This document shows positions 26,395 through 34,636 of a stretch of 53,911 bases of DNA, one piece after another; position 1 is the first letter of the stretch, and the number at the start of each line of letters is the position of its first letter. The notes under the pieces are model-generated. The model saw nothing but the letters and a program-made list of their open reading frames with translations. It did not search any database and was not told the origin of the DNA. The stretch spans positions 1-53,911 of the forward strand of contig JAAEQP010001823.1 of assembly GCA_024231375.1 (NCBI GenBank), written 5' to 3'. The position numbers and the translations under genes were made by a program. This stretch comes from a bacterium. GTDB taxonomy: Bacteria > Hydrogenedentota > Hydrogenedentia > Hydrogenedentiales > SLHB01.

Positions 26395-27615
26395 TCACAA
26401 TCCCGCGATGGAGTCGACGAGAGAGATCAAGGGAAGATACATGGAAATGATGATGCTGCCCAGCAGAAGCGCCAGCAGGATGAAGGTCACGGGCGCGGTC
26501 ATGAGCAGGATCCCTTTGCCGAGACGGGTTGCTATCCGGTCGTAGCTGTCGGCCATGCTGTGCAGGGCCTCTTCGATGACGCCGCGTTTCTCGGATGTGG
26601 CAACCAACCAACAGAAGGTGTGATCGAATTCCTCGGTCCATTCTAGGGCATCGGCGATGGTCTCGCCGCCGTTGACCCGCTGGGCGGCGTCCAGGGCCGC
26701 GTCCCGCAAGACCGCGTTGCCCGTCACCGCGGAGGCCAGTTCGAGACTCTCGACCGGAGGCACCCGGCTCTGCAACAGCAACCCGAGGGTGCGGCTGAAA
26801 CGGGCCATGGAAGACGAGAAGTAGATACGGCCAAAGACCCACACGTTGAGCTTGATCCGGTCAAGGAACCCGCCCAGCGAGAAGGTGTACAGGGAACTCT
26901 GAACCATCAGACCGGCGCACAGAGCGGCGGCGCAGAAGAAGATCGTGAAGAAGAGCCAGTGGGCCGATACCTGACGGCTGAAGCCGATGGTGGCGGTGGT
27001 CATCCAGGGCAGTGCCGCGCCGAAATCGCTGAAGATCTCGGCGTACTTGGGGACGACGCCGACGAGCAGGTAGCCCGCAACCGCGATGGCGGCCAGGGCG
27101 ACCAGCAGTGGGTAGGTGGCTGCTTCGAAGAAACGGCTCCGCAGATCGACCATGGAGGCCGAATACTGGGTGAGATGGCTCAGCACGCCGGAGAGGTTTC
27201 CGGCCCGTTCTCCGGCGCGGATGATGCTGACGTAGACGGGCGAGAAGGCGCTTCCCCGGCGTTCGACGGCCTCGGAGAGCGGAACGCCCCGATCGAGATC
27301 TTCCTGCACGGCGTAGAACACCGACCGGAGCCGACGGCCGCGGACGTCCTTGGCCAGCGCGCGAAGGGCGGGGCTCAAGGGCATGCCGCTGTTGACGACG
27401 GCCAGTAGTTGTTCGTTGAAGAGGCTGAGATCGTTCCAGGAGAGACGGGACTGCATGAGTGGAAGGGCGCTGGAGGGGTTGACCTCCTCGACGGTGCTGA
27501 CCTGGAGCCCCTGCTCGCTCAGGATAGCGGCAACCCTGCGCGAGGAGGTCTCCTGCATGGTCCCCGAATGTTCCTTGCCGTCTTCGTCGACGGCGCGGTA
27601 TCGAAATGCGGGCAT
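26395..27615 (-). CDS. gspF: GspF/PilC-like inner-membrane platform protein, copy 1 (canonical)
   Basis: 406 residues from the ATG at 27615, with GGAG 8 bases before it; a GTG five codons upstream is less likely. N-terminal start MPAFRYRAVDEDGKEHSGTM is the classical GspF opening. Repeat 1 has NEQLLAVVNSGMPLSPALRAL and SIIRAGERAGNLSGVLSHL. Repeat 2 has FSRTLGLLLQSRVPPVESLELA and CWLVATSEKRGVIEEAL. Hydrophobic helices lie near 165-185, 215-235 and 375-395. It is the first gene of the secretion/pilus operon, 100 bp downstream of the anti-sigma gene, and the expected partner of GspE. Confidence 0.9.
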   Translation of the reverse strand: MPAFRYRAVDEDGKEHSGTMQETSSRRVAAILSEQGLQVSTVEEVNPSSALPLMQSRLSWNDLSLFNEQLLAVVNSGMPLSPALRALAKDVRGRRLRSVFYAVQEDLDRGVPLSEAVERRGSAFSPVYVSIIRAGERAGNLSGVLSHLTQYSASMVDLRSRFFEAATYPLLVALAAIAVAGYLLVGVVPKYAEIFSDFGAALPWMTTATIGFSRQVSAHWLFFTIFFCAAALCAGLMVQSSLYTFSLGGFLDRIKLNVWVFGRIYFSSSMARFSRTLGLLLQSRVPPVESLELASAVTGNAVLRDAALDAAQRVNGGETIADALEWTEEFDHTFCWLVATSEKRGVIEEALHSMADSYDRIATRLGKGILLMTAPVTFILLALLLGSIIISMYLPLISLVDSIAGL

Positions 27616-27715
27616 TCGTTCACACTCCACTGGATACAGCTCACCCAGGGTTTAACGGGCGCGAATCGCCTGCCGGTGCCGGTTGCGCGTCCCACCGCGG
27701 CAACCGAATCCGGCG

Positions 27716-28240
27716 CTAGGGCATGCCGGCCGCCACAACGGCGTCGACCGGTTCTGCAAGCCTTGCTGGTTCGCCGGCTTCTTCCTCGATGGAATCTCTG
27801 CGGCCGGCGAGTGTATCGGGCGTCGCGGCCTCGTCACCGACCCGGATCTCGGCCGCGGATCCCGCGTCCGCCGTGCCGCCCACGAGCATTCCGCCACCTC
27901 GGATGATGAGTGGCGACGACACGCCGATAACGACGAGCACCACCGCCGCCACGGTCAGCCGGGCCAAGTTCTCGCGGAGATGAAGGGCGCGTCGACGAGG
28001 AAGGTACCGCACGTTAGCTTCGCCGGTCTTCACGTCGGCCATGAGGGCGCTGAACCGATAGCGCGGATTAGGGTGGCGCAGTGCCTGCCGGCAGGAGAGA
28101 AGGAACTGGCGCGTGTCTTCAAGCTCCTCGCGACAGGTGTAGCATCGGGCCACATGCACGTCCACACACAGCCGCTCGGTGAGTCGCGCTTCGCCTTCCA
28201 AGTAGTCGACGAATTTCTCCCGGACCCGTTCGCATCGCAT
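27716..28240 (-). CDS. Membrane-anchored zinc anti-sigma factor
   Basis: 174 residues. The cytoplasmic N-terminus contains the zinc anti-sigma signature H-x3-C-x2-C (HVARCYTC, about 30-37), within VREKFVDYLEGEARLTERL. One membrane helix (about 93-112, LTVAAVVLVVIGVSSPLII) separates it from a Gly/Ala/Glu-rich periplasmic tail that looks disordered. This is the standard partner layout for an ECF sigma factor: it holds the sigma at the membrane until a signal releases it. It lies 63 bp downstream of the sigma gene and 100 bp upstream of the gspF operon. Confidence 0.87.
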   Translation of the reverse strand: MRCERVREKFVDYLEGEARLTERLCVDVHVARCYTCREELEDTRQFLLSCRQALRHPNPRYRFSALMADVKTGEANVRYLPRRRALHLRENLARLTVAAVVLVVIGVSSPLIIRGGGMLVGGTADAGSAAEIRVGDEAATPDTLAGRRDSIEEEAGEPARLAEPVDAVVAAGMP

Positions 28241-28303
28241 ATCAGTCCGCCTCCGTCTCGCTGTAAATGGTTACGTATAAGTGCGCTATGTCAAGCGTAT
28301 GTA

Positions 28304-28882
28304 TCAGGCTTTGAGGACGAGCAGTTTCCGGAGGGATTCGCGCAGCTTCTTGATGGCGAGGATTTTTCGCGACCGGACCGTGTTCGGCGGACATTGCATG
28401 ATCGCTGCAATGTCGGCGATAGACAGTCCCTGCATGGTTCGCATTACGAACACCATCCGTTGGTCTTCGGGCAGGGCATCTACGGCCCTGCCAATCTCCT
28501 CGGCCAGTTCCGAGCGGGACGCTTCCTGGTCGGGATGACCCAGTTCCGGGATCATCAACTCGTGACCTGCGCCACCCGGTCCCACTTCGAGCGTCTTGCG
28601 GATACCCAACCGCCACTGCTTACCCTGTCTCCGGCAATGTTCCAGCCAGATGTTCCGCGCGAAGGTGAACAGATACGCGGGGAACGATCCGGTTGCCGCA
28701 TACTTCCTTCGGACCTGCCAAACCCGCGAGAACGTCTCGTGGCACAAGTCCTCGGCCGTTTGCGTGTTGCCGCTCATCCCATAGAAGAAATCCAGCAACC
28801 GCCGGTAATACCGGCCGTACAACTCCTCGAAGGCAGACTCGTCACCCCACCGGACACGTATCATGAGCCCGGTGTCGTCCAT
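28304..28882 (-). CDS. ECF (RpoE-type) RNA polymerase sigma factor
   Basis: 192 residues from the ATG at 28882; upstream in-frame GTG (28906) and TTG (28915) codons are alternatives. Region 2: GDESAFEELYGRYYRRLLDFF, AEDLCHETFSRVWQ, FPAYLFTFARNIWLEHCRRQ, which holds the -10 recognition helix. Region 4: DALPEDQRMVFVMRTMQGLSIADIAAIM, then NTVRSRKILAIKKL, a helix-turn-helix that contacts the -35. A loop of about 35 residues links them. With the downstream anti-sigma gene it forms a signalling pair placed directly before the pseudopilin operon, which it may control (inference from position). Confidence 0.9.
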   Translation of the reverse strand: MDDTGLMIRVRWGDESAFEELYGRYYRRLLDFFYGMSGNTQTAEDLCHETFSRVWQVRRKYAATGSFPAYLFTFARNIWLEHCRRQGKQWRLGIRKTLEVGPGGAGHELMIPELGHPDQEASRSELAEEIGRAVDALPEDQRMVFVMRTMQGLSIADIAAIMQCPPNTVRSRKILAIKKLRESLRKLLVLKA

Positions 28883-29127
28883 CCGCTCCAAGGGTTCTCT
28901 GCTCACTGTTGCCAAGATTCCCTTACCCTGCCATTAGAATGGCGTTGACGCTCGGAACCGATCACTCGAATTTCGGCATTTTTCGACGGGGATCCCGCCG
29001 ATGCCGCCGCGAACCGGGCACCAGTATAGCACACCCACACTGAAATGAGCTAGATGGTTGTGGGCGGGTTTCCCCCTAACCTATTCGTTTCGCGTCTGTT
29101 GCGGGATGCTCGCCGGACCGGGGAAGG
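28883..29127. other. Intergenic region between sigma gene and porin terminator
   Basis: This stretch is upstream of the sigma gene on the minus strand. I looked for an ECF-type GGAACC/CGTC promoter and saw only ggttcc-agcgtc in a non-consensus order. No gene or RNA was recognised. Confidence 0.4.
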
Positions 29128-29176
29128 CCGCCTGAAAAAGAACGGCGGCCCGTGGGCAGTTGCCCACGGGCCGCCG
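29128..29176 (-). terminator. Rho-independent terminator of the porin gene
   Basis: Perfect 16-bp arms (29143-29158 and 29161-29176, cggcggcccgtgggca) form a near-loopless stem. On the minus strand it is followed by gttctttttc. It lies 30 bp after the porin stop. Confidence 0.85.
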
Positions 29177-29206
29177 GATTGCGTGGTCTCTATCGGCGAA
29201 GGGCCG

Positions 29207-30772
29207 CTAGAATGCGATCTTCGTCATGACGAAGAAGTAATCGACGTCGTCTTTGTCGCTGCCGCCGCCGAAGTCGGTTCCGTTGAACTGCCAGAAGCTG
29301 CCCTGCTCAAGCCCTTCGGCTGCGAACAGGTGATTCCAGTAGAACAGGAACATCAGGTCGTCGCTGTAGTCGTAGCGAATCAGGAAGGCCGTCTCCCAGC
29401 CCATGAAGTTGTCGTTTTCCTTGTCCAGGAAACTCAGGGCCGGGGCCACAGGCACCTGCAACGGGCCCATGTCGATCATCCAGGGAGCGTCGAAGGGCTC
29501 GTCGACCCAGTCCGCCGAGGCCCAAAGCTGCGTGTAGATCTTCTCCATAGGCTTGAGGCCGATACCGCCGCGCACCTGGTAGAAGTTCGACATCCAGCCA
29601 TTGTCGTTCACGCACGGCATATAGTTCTTGTCGGAGAACAGCCGGTTGAAGGACACGCTGGCTTCGGGGCGGTAGAAGGGATTGACGAACTCGGCAAGCG
29701 TGATGTCGCGCTCGTCGTGGCCTTCGAAGTAGGTGGCGCCAACGAACATGCGCGGCGACCAGGGCACTTCGGCAAGGGTGTACCCGATCTCGATGTCGCC
29801 ACCCCAGTTGTCATACTGGGCGCCGTCGTCGCCGTACAGCGCATTGATCGGCGCGAAGCCGGAACCGTGCGCGTCGGCTTCGCCGAACTGGTACGCCAAC
29901 TCGAGGTCGTAGTCAAAGCCGGCATAGGCGCCATTGGCCCGGATACCCACGGTATGCAGGTTCGTGACATCGTAGTTGTCAAGGCCGACAAGGTCTTCGA
30001 TCCATTCGAGCGGGGCGATGAAGTTGGTGTCGTTGATCGCGCGGGCGTCGCGGACCCAAACCCAGTACGCGGCCAAGTCGATGGGCTCAAGCGCCTTGTA
30101 GGTGGCATACACGCCGTAGATGTCGACATCGCCATCTTCTTCGGCCGGGCTGTTCTCGGCGAGCTTGGCCCAGAACGCGTCGACACTGAGTTCGTCGATG
30201 TCGTAGGTGAGGCGGATGCCGTCGAACGACAGACGCTGCGTCGGCGTCAGCATGTCGGTTACGAGCCACCCCTTGCCGAGCTTGATCGCCTGGCGACCGA
30301 TGCGAAGACGCAGAGGCTGACCAAGCAGCTCATTGACTTCGATGTAGCCCTGGTTGATTTCGATGTCGTCGCCACTCCACGCACGCGAATCGGCGCCCGT
30401 GACGTAGTTGGACCGGAAATCTTCACCCCAGATCCAGAAGTCGTACAGCTCGATGAACGCGCATACGTTGTCTGTGAAATCCGCTTTCACGTTCAGCAGC
30501 AGCGACGTTTCGCAGAAATGGTGATCGTTCCCGTCGTTGTCCCAGTCGAAAATCGACGAGACGCCCGTCGGCCCGACGGCGCGTTGCGGCAGGAAGTTGT
30601 TCGGAATTCGGGTTTCACGTACAGGTCTGGCGATCCCGGAGTCGGTCGCGAAAGCATTCCGGTAGAACCGGGCGCGCATTCGCAGTTCGCCTCCTACTTC
30701 AACATTCTGAAGCTCCGCGAACACGGTCGTGGCGCAAAGCACAACCAGAGCCGCACAAATGAAGGTACGCAT
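29207..30772 (-). CDS. Outer-membrane beta-barrel, alginate-export (AlgE-like) family porin
   Basis: 521 residues with a signal peptide (MRTFICAALVVLCATTVFA). The mature protein opens with VEVGGELRMRARFYRN and is built from alternating, amphipathic strands rich in Trp/Tyr/Asp, ending FFVMTKIAF with a terminal Phe as barrel proteins require. ELLGQPLRLRIGRQAIKLGKG followed by WLVTDM and RLSFDGIRLTYDID is the signature block of the alginate_exp family ('R-x-G-R-Q' then 'R-x-F-D-G-x-R'). It lets anionic polysaccharide or oligomers cross the outer membrane. It has its own promoter, a leader of about 170 nt and a strong terminator. A PL6-type lyase 2.3 kb away supports a uronate theme. Confidence 0.8.
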   Translation of the reverse strand: MRTFICAALVVLCATTVFAELQNVEVGGELRMRARFYRNAFATDSGIARPVRETRIPNNFLPQRAVGPTGVSSIFDWDNDGNDHHFCETSLLLNVKADFTDNVCAFIELYDFWIWGEDFRSNYVTGADSRAWSGDDIEINQGYIEVNELLGQPLRLRIGRQAIKLGKGWLVTDMLTPTQRLSFDGIRLTYDIDELSVDAFWAKLAENSPAEEDGDVDIYGVYATYKALEPIDLAAYWVWVRDARAINDTNFIAPLEWIEDLVGLDNYDVTNLHTVGIRANGAYAGFDYDLELAYQFGEADAHGSGFAPINALYGDDGAQYDNWGGDIEIGYTLAEVPWSPRMFVGATYFEGHDERDITLAEFVNPFYRPEASVSFNRLFSDKNYMPCVNDNGWMSNFYQVRGGIGLKPMEKIYTQLWASADWVDEPFDAPWMIDMGPLQVPVAPALSFLDKENDNFMGWETAFLIRYDYSDDLMFLFYWNHLFAAEGLEQGSFWQFNGTDFGGGSDKDDVDYFFVMTKIAF

Positions 30773-30942
30773 AATACCCCTCCTACGTTTCTTTGTACGG
30801 GGATTTCCCCCGCTCTTCAGCCCCTTGTGGAGCCCCCGTTGCGGAACCCTTTAAGCCCGGTCCGTGCCACCAAGCACCCCATCCGAACCTGAAAGAACTG
30901 CGCCTCGATCTCCGCGAACTGGCGCTGCTCCGCGTTTACAGT
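30773..30942 (-). promoter_or_regulatory. Long GC-rich 5' leader of the porin mRNA
   Basis: If transcription starts near 30942, the message has about 170 untranslated bases. These include a stable cgggggaaatccccg hairpin (near 30797-30811) just before the ribosome site TAGGAGGGG. I could not assign a known riboswitch class. Confidence 0.35.
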
Positions 30943-30948
30943 GGACAA

Positions 30949-30977
30949 ATAGTAGCAGGATCTTTCCATAAACGCAA
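30949..30977 (-). promoter_or_regulatory. Candidate sigma-70 promoter for the porin gene
   Basis: On the minus strand TTGCGT (30972-30977), a 17-bp spacer, then TACTAT (30949-30954). It is divergent from the rfbC promoter only a few bases away, so the two may share a regulator. Confidence 0.5.
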
Positions 30978-30983
30978 GTACTC

Positions 30984-31012
30984 TTGACCCTTACGAGACC
31001 GTGTCCTACAAT
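30984..31012 (+). promoter_or_regulatory. Sigma-70 promoter for rfbC-mpl
   Basis: TTGACC (30984-30989), a 17-bp spacer and TACAAT (31007-31012) agree very well with the consensus. The expected leader is about 80 nt and contains a stem formed by gtgccggtgac and gtcatcggcac. Confidence 0.65.
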
Positions 31013-31099
31013 CGGAGGCTGGACCGGCTGTGCCGGTGACCCCGAAGGGTTTGTCATCGGCACCGGTGTTTCGCCACGCGCCAAGGGAAGGGCAGTACC

Positions 31100-31666
31100 A
31101 TGCCAATGCCGATTGAGTTAGGTCAGACGGAGATCGAAGGCGTCCTGGAGGTCCGATGCGGGTTGTTTAGCGACCATCGCGGCTTCTTCTCCGAAACGTA
31201 CAACAAGGACGTGTGGGATGAAGCGGGCTTCCCGGAGGCCTTCGTCCAGGACAATCTCAGCAAGTCCGCCAAGGGCACGCTACGGGGCATGCACTATCAA
31301 CTCGCGCCCAACGGTATGGGCAAACTTGTCCGCGCCGTTACCGGCGCCCTGTTCGACGTGGCCGTCGATCTGCGCCGCGGTTCGCCGACCTTTGGCAAAT
31401 GGATCGGCCGCACCCTGAGCGCGGAGAACAATCTGGCCCTGTGGGTGCCGGTGGGGTTTGCCCACGGCTTTGTGGCGCTGGAAGACGACACCTACGTGTA
31501 CTACAAGTGCTCCGGGACCCATGCGCCGGTCGCGGAACGCGCCTTGTCGTACAAAGACCCTGACGTGGCGATTGCCTGGCCCCTGGAGCCGTCCATCGTC
31601 TCGGAGAAGGACGAGGCGGCGCCTCTCCTCGGCGATGCCGAGACAAACTTCGTGTTCAACGGGTGA
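31100..31666 (+). CDS. rfbC: dTDP-4-dehydrorhamnose 3,5-epimerase
   Basis: 188 residues, the normal size. Cupin-fold motifs in order: GVLEVRCGLFSDHRGFFSETYN, FVQDNLSKSAKGTLRGMHYQ with the catalytic His (about residue 63), KLVRAVTGALFDVAVDLRRGSPTFGKW, and VPVGFAHGFVALEDDTYVYYKCS with the catalytic Tyr. It epimerises dTDP-4-keto-6-deoxyglucose at C3 and C5 during dTDP-L-rhamnose synthesis in the cytoplasm. The other rml genes are not next to it. It has a strong promoter and is 12 bp upstream of mpl, so both are envelope-precursor genes on one transcript. Confidence 0.93.
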   Translation: MPMPIELGQTEIEGVLEVRCGLFSDHRGFFSETYNKDVWDEAGFPEAFVQDNLSKSAKGTLRGMHYQLAPNGMGKLVRAVTGALFDVAVDLRRGSPTFGKWIGRTLSAENNLALWVPVGFAHGFVALEDDTYVYYKCSGTHAPVAERALSYKDPDVAIAWPLEPSIVSEKDEAAPLLGDAETNFVFNG

Positions 31667-31678
31667 GAGGGGCCGCGC

Positions 31679-33103
31679 ATGATGCTCGGGTTTGGTGAAG
31701 GCGAGCGATCCCCGCGGGTCCATTTCTCGGGGATCGGCGGCACGGCCATGGTCGCCGGTGCGCGGCTCGCACTCGATGCAGGCTGGGAGGTCCGCGGAAG
31801 CGACAATCCACTTTATCCCCCGACCTCGTTGATGATGGAGGCCCTGGCGGTCCCCGTCGCGACGGGATACGCGCCCGAAAATCTGGACTGGGATCCGGAC
31901 CTTGTTGTGATCGGCAACGCCTTGAGCCGCGGCAATCCCGAGGTCGAAGCGGCGCTGGATCGTAAGCTGCGCTACGTCAGCTTGGCCGAGTGGCTGAAGG
32001 ACGTAGTACTCCGTCCCTGCCGTCCGGTGGTCGTGTGCGGCACCCACGGCAAGACCACCACCACCGCCATTACCGCCTACCTGCTCGACCGGGCCGGCCT
32101 CGACCCCGGATTTCTCGTCGGCGGCCAACCTCTCGACTTCGAGGTTTCGGCGCGCCTCGGCGCCCCCGGGCACCCCTTTGTCATCGAGGGCGACGAATAC
32201 GACACGGCCTTCTTCGATAAACGGGCCAAATTCTTCCACTACCTTCCCGAGTTCGCCATCGTCACATCGGTCGAGTTCGACCACGGCGACATCTACCGCG
32301 ACCTCGCCGAGATCGAACGCGCCTTCCAGTGGATGCTGCGCCAGGTTCCTCAAACGGGCTGGCTCATCGCATGCGCCGACGACCCCGGCGCCGCGGCGCT
32401 CGTGAGCGACGCGCCGTGCCGCGCCACCACCTACGGGTTCAATGCGGACGCCACGTGGCGTGGCGAGGTTCTTGAGTCGGCTGACGGGTTCCAGGTGATC
32501 GACGTGTTCCGCGAAGGCGCGCATTGGGCGCGGCTGGACGTGCCGCTCGCGGGCCTTCACAACCTGCGCAACACTCTGGCGGCCGTGGCCGTCGCTGGGT
32601 TGCTCGACGTGCCCTCCGACACCATTCGCGATGCACTCAAGATGTTCAAAGGCGTGCGTCGGCGTATGGAGACATTTCTCCAAGCGCGGGGCGTCACCTT
32701 CATCGACGATTTTGCGCACCATCCAACGGCCATCCGTGAAACCATCGCGGCAGCCCGTATGCGATGGCCGGACGCCCGGTTGCGGGTCCTGTTCGAACCG
32801 CGTTCCAACACCACCGTCACCAACCAGTTTCAGGACGACCTGCAGGCCGCCTTCGAAGAAGCGTCGGAAGTTTGGATCGGGCCCATCCATCGGGCCGAAC
32901 GCATCCCGGAGGAGGATCGCCTCGACCGCGAAACGGTGTTGGCCAACCTTGCGAAGCAGGGGGTTCCCGGCCGGTGTTCGGACAGCGTCGATCCCATCGT
33001 GGCCTACCTTGAAGAGACCTCGAAGGAAGGCGACGTGGTGCTGATCCTCAGCAACGGCGCCTTCGGGGGCATCTACCAGCAGTTGCGGGAATCTTTCGGC
33101 TAG
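31679..33103 (+). CDS. mpl: UDP-N-acetylmuramate:L-Ala-gamma-D-Glu-meso-DAP ligase
   Basis: 474 residues, slightly longer than the usual 450-460. Mur-ligase domains: HFSGIGGTAMVAGARLALDAG (N-terminal nucleotide-like domain), ATP-binding CGTHGKTTTTAITAYLL (about 119), the Mpl-specific EGDEYDTAFFDKRAKF, DHGDIYRDLAEIERAF, and a C-terminal domain with FIDDFAHHPTAIRETIAAA. The DEYDTAFFDKR block separates Mpl from MurC. It recycles the tripeptide released from peptidoglycan turnover. Its TAG shares bases with the stop of the convergent gene (ctag at 33100-33103), so the two genes end on top of each other. Confidence 0.93.
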   Translation: MMLGFGEGERSPRVHFSGIGGTAMVAGARLALDAGWEVRGSDNPLYPPTSLMMEALAVPVATGYAPENLDWDPDLVVIGNALSRGNPEVEAALDRKLRYVSLAEWLKDVVLRPCRPVVVCGTHGKTTTTAITAYLLDRAGLDPGFLVGGQPLDFEVSARLGAPGHPFVIEGDEYDTAFFDKRAKFFHYLPEFAIVTSVEFDHGDIYRDLAEIERAFQWMLRQVPQTGWLIACADDPGAAALVSDAPCRATTYGFNADATWRGEVLESADGFQVIDVFREGAHWARLDVPLAGLHNLRNTLAAVAVAGLLDVPSDTIRDALKMFKGVRRRMETFLQARGVTFIDDFAHHPTAIRETIAAARMRWPDARLRVLFEPRSNTTVTNQFQDDLQAAFEEASEVWIGPIHRAERIPEEDRLDRETVLANLAKQGVPGRCSDSVDPIVAYLEETSKEGDVVLILSNGAFGGIYQQLRESFG

Positions 33104-34635
33104 CGTTTCTTCAACGCAGGGATCGGCTTCGGCGAAGCGATACGCCGAACCACGCCGGGATCGCCCTTCATCCACACGGGTCCCACATCGCCTGGTTCAA
33201 GCGGATGGCGTTGCACGGACGCATCACTGACCTCGTCGGCGCCCGCATCCGTCTTCTCGTCGCGTGGCTGTCCATCCATATCCACGTCCGCGCCCGGAAT
33301 GGGGGCGTCCAGGTTGCGGAAGTCGGCCGAGTCCAGATTGGAAGCAGGCGACGAGGCGCCCGGCAACCGGCTCATGCCGTCCCGCAATTCGAGCCGCGGG
33401 TCCACACGCAGAATGCCCTCGTGTTCCAGACCCCACTCTGCGTCGCCTGTCGCCCACGCCACATTGCCACGCCATAGGGTCGTGCGGCTGCCGTCGTCTT
33501 TGACGAGTTGGCCCCGGTCACTGACCACCAGGTTCTTGATGAAATCGTTCCCAGTAGGAATCGCCTGCCACTTCGCCTTCGCGAAGGTCTGGGGTTGACC
33601 AACGTGGATACCAGCGCCGCCACAGTTCACGATGGTGTTGTGCGCTACCACGCAGTTGTTGACGGGGCCGTAGTACGTGAATTCGTGATCTCCCGTTCCA
33701 CACGGCATGGAGATGCCATAGGTCTTGCAGTTCTCGATGTGGTTGTTGACGATGACGTGGAACCCGTCGTGTACGCGAATCCCGCCCGCGCCGTTGAAGA
33801 CAAAGTTGCCCTCGACCCGCGCGTTCGATCCGCCGCGCAACACCAGCATGGCGTCGCAGTTCCGGAACGTGTTGAACCGGATCGTATTGTGGCACGTCTT
33901 GTTGGACACGATCTCCGAGTCGCCACTCGCGTTGTCGAACAGGTTGTACTCCACCACGGCGTGCTGCGATGTCCGGTCGGACAAGCCGCCTTGCCCGATC
34001 TGGACCGCTTCCTGACCGTTCCCGCTACGTCGGACGATGTCCTTGAAGTAACAGTGGTCGAATCGATTGTGGGTGTTCTCGTAGTCGTTCGTCCGAACAC
34101 AAACGCCCATCCCGATGGACAGGTTCGCCTGCATGTAGCAATGGTCCACCCGGTTCCGCCGCGACCCTCCCGTCAATGTGATGATGTGGGGGTAGGCGCT
34201 GGTTGGGCTGCCGCACTCGATGAACGCGCAGTTGGTCAAACGGCATTCCGTCGCGCCCTTGAGCCGCACGGACGTCCCGTCCCACGCCTGGTCGAAGACC
34301 ATGCCGTCCACCGTCACGTGCGACCCGGAGACGGTCAGGTCGGTCTTGCCCGTCAACGTAACGCCGCCCGGCGTTTCCGCACGGAAGATCACAGGCTCGT
34401 CTGGAGTGCCTATTGCCTGCACGGCAAACCGCTGGTCCGTGTAGACGCCATCTCGAAGAATGACTGTGTCGCCGGGTTTCGACTGCTCGCACGCGGCCGT
34501 CGCCTCCGTGGGATTCGAGACAACCGTCTCGGCCGCAATCGCCACGCCTCCCATCGCCAGGAAGATGGCCGTCACGCTGACAACGACGCTCCACAACACC
34601 GCAGTTCGACACTTGGGCTTCGTGCATTTCGGCAT
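33100..34635 (-). CDS. Secreted PL6-type right-handed beta-helix polysaccharide lyase-like protein
   Basis: 511 residues; GGAGGA lies 6 bases before the ATG. The signal peptide runs through about residue 34 (ends AIAA). Repeated N-rich beta-helix turns follow, with family markers CAFIECGSPTSAYPHIITL, GDSEIVSNKTCHNTIRFNTF (about 240) and AMLVLRGGSNARVEGNFVF. In alginate lyase/chondroitinase B enzymes the SNK lysine and the Arg of LRHG are catalytic; here Lys and Arg remain but the next residue is Gly rather than the usual His. It could be an altered or weakened lyase. It starts 1 bp after the SGNH hydrolase stop and ends overlapping mpl. Confidence 0.8.
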   Translation of the reverse strand: MPKCTKPKCRTAVLWSVVVSVTAIFLAMGGVAIAAETVVSNPTEATAACEQSKPGDTVILRDGVYTDQRFAVQAIGTPDEPVIFRAETPGGVTLTGKTDLTVSGSHVTVDGMVFDQAWDGTSVRLKGATECRLTNCAFIECGSPTSAYPHIITLTGGSRRNRVDHCYMQANLSIGMGVCVRTNDYENTHNRFDHCYFKDIVRRSGNGQEAVQIGQGGLSDRTSQHAVVEYNLFDNASGDSEIVSNKTCHNTIRFNTFRNCDAMLVLRGGSNARVEGNFVFNGAGGIRVHDGFHVIVNNHIENCKTYGISMPCGTGDHEFTYYGPVNNCVVAHNTIVNCGGAGIHVGQPQTFAKAKWQAIPTGNDFIKNLVVSDRGQLVKDDGSRTTLWRGNVAWATGDAEWGLEHEGILRVDPRLELRDGMSRLPGASSPASNLDSADFRNLDAPIPGADVDMDGQPRDEKTDAGADEVSDASVQRHPLEPGDVGPVWMKGDPGVVRRIASPKPIPALKKR

Positions 34636-34636
34636 G

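Noticed and set aside
29054..30892. Open frame of over 600 codons on the plus strand
   Set aside because: It is the complement of the porin gene. The minus frame has a signal peptide, family motifs, promoter and terminator; the plus frame gives a low-complexity, non-protein-like product. High GC leaves few stops on the complement.
30773..30942. Known riboswitch in the porin leader
   Set aside because: GC-rich stems are present, but no cobalamin, TPP, c-di-GMP, SAM or molybdenum-cofactor consensus could be found.
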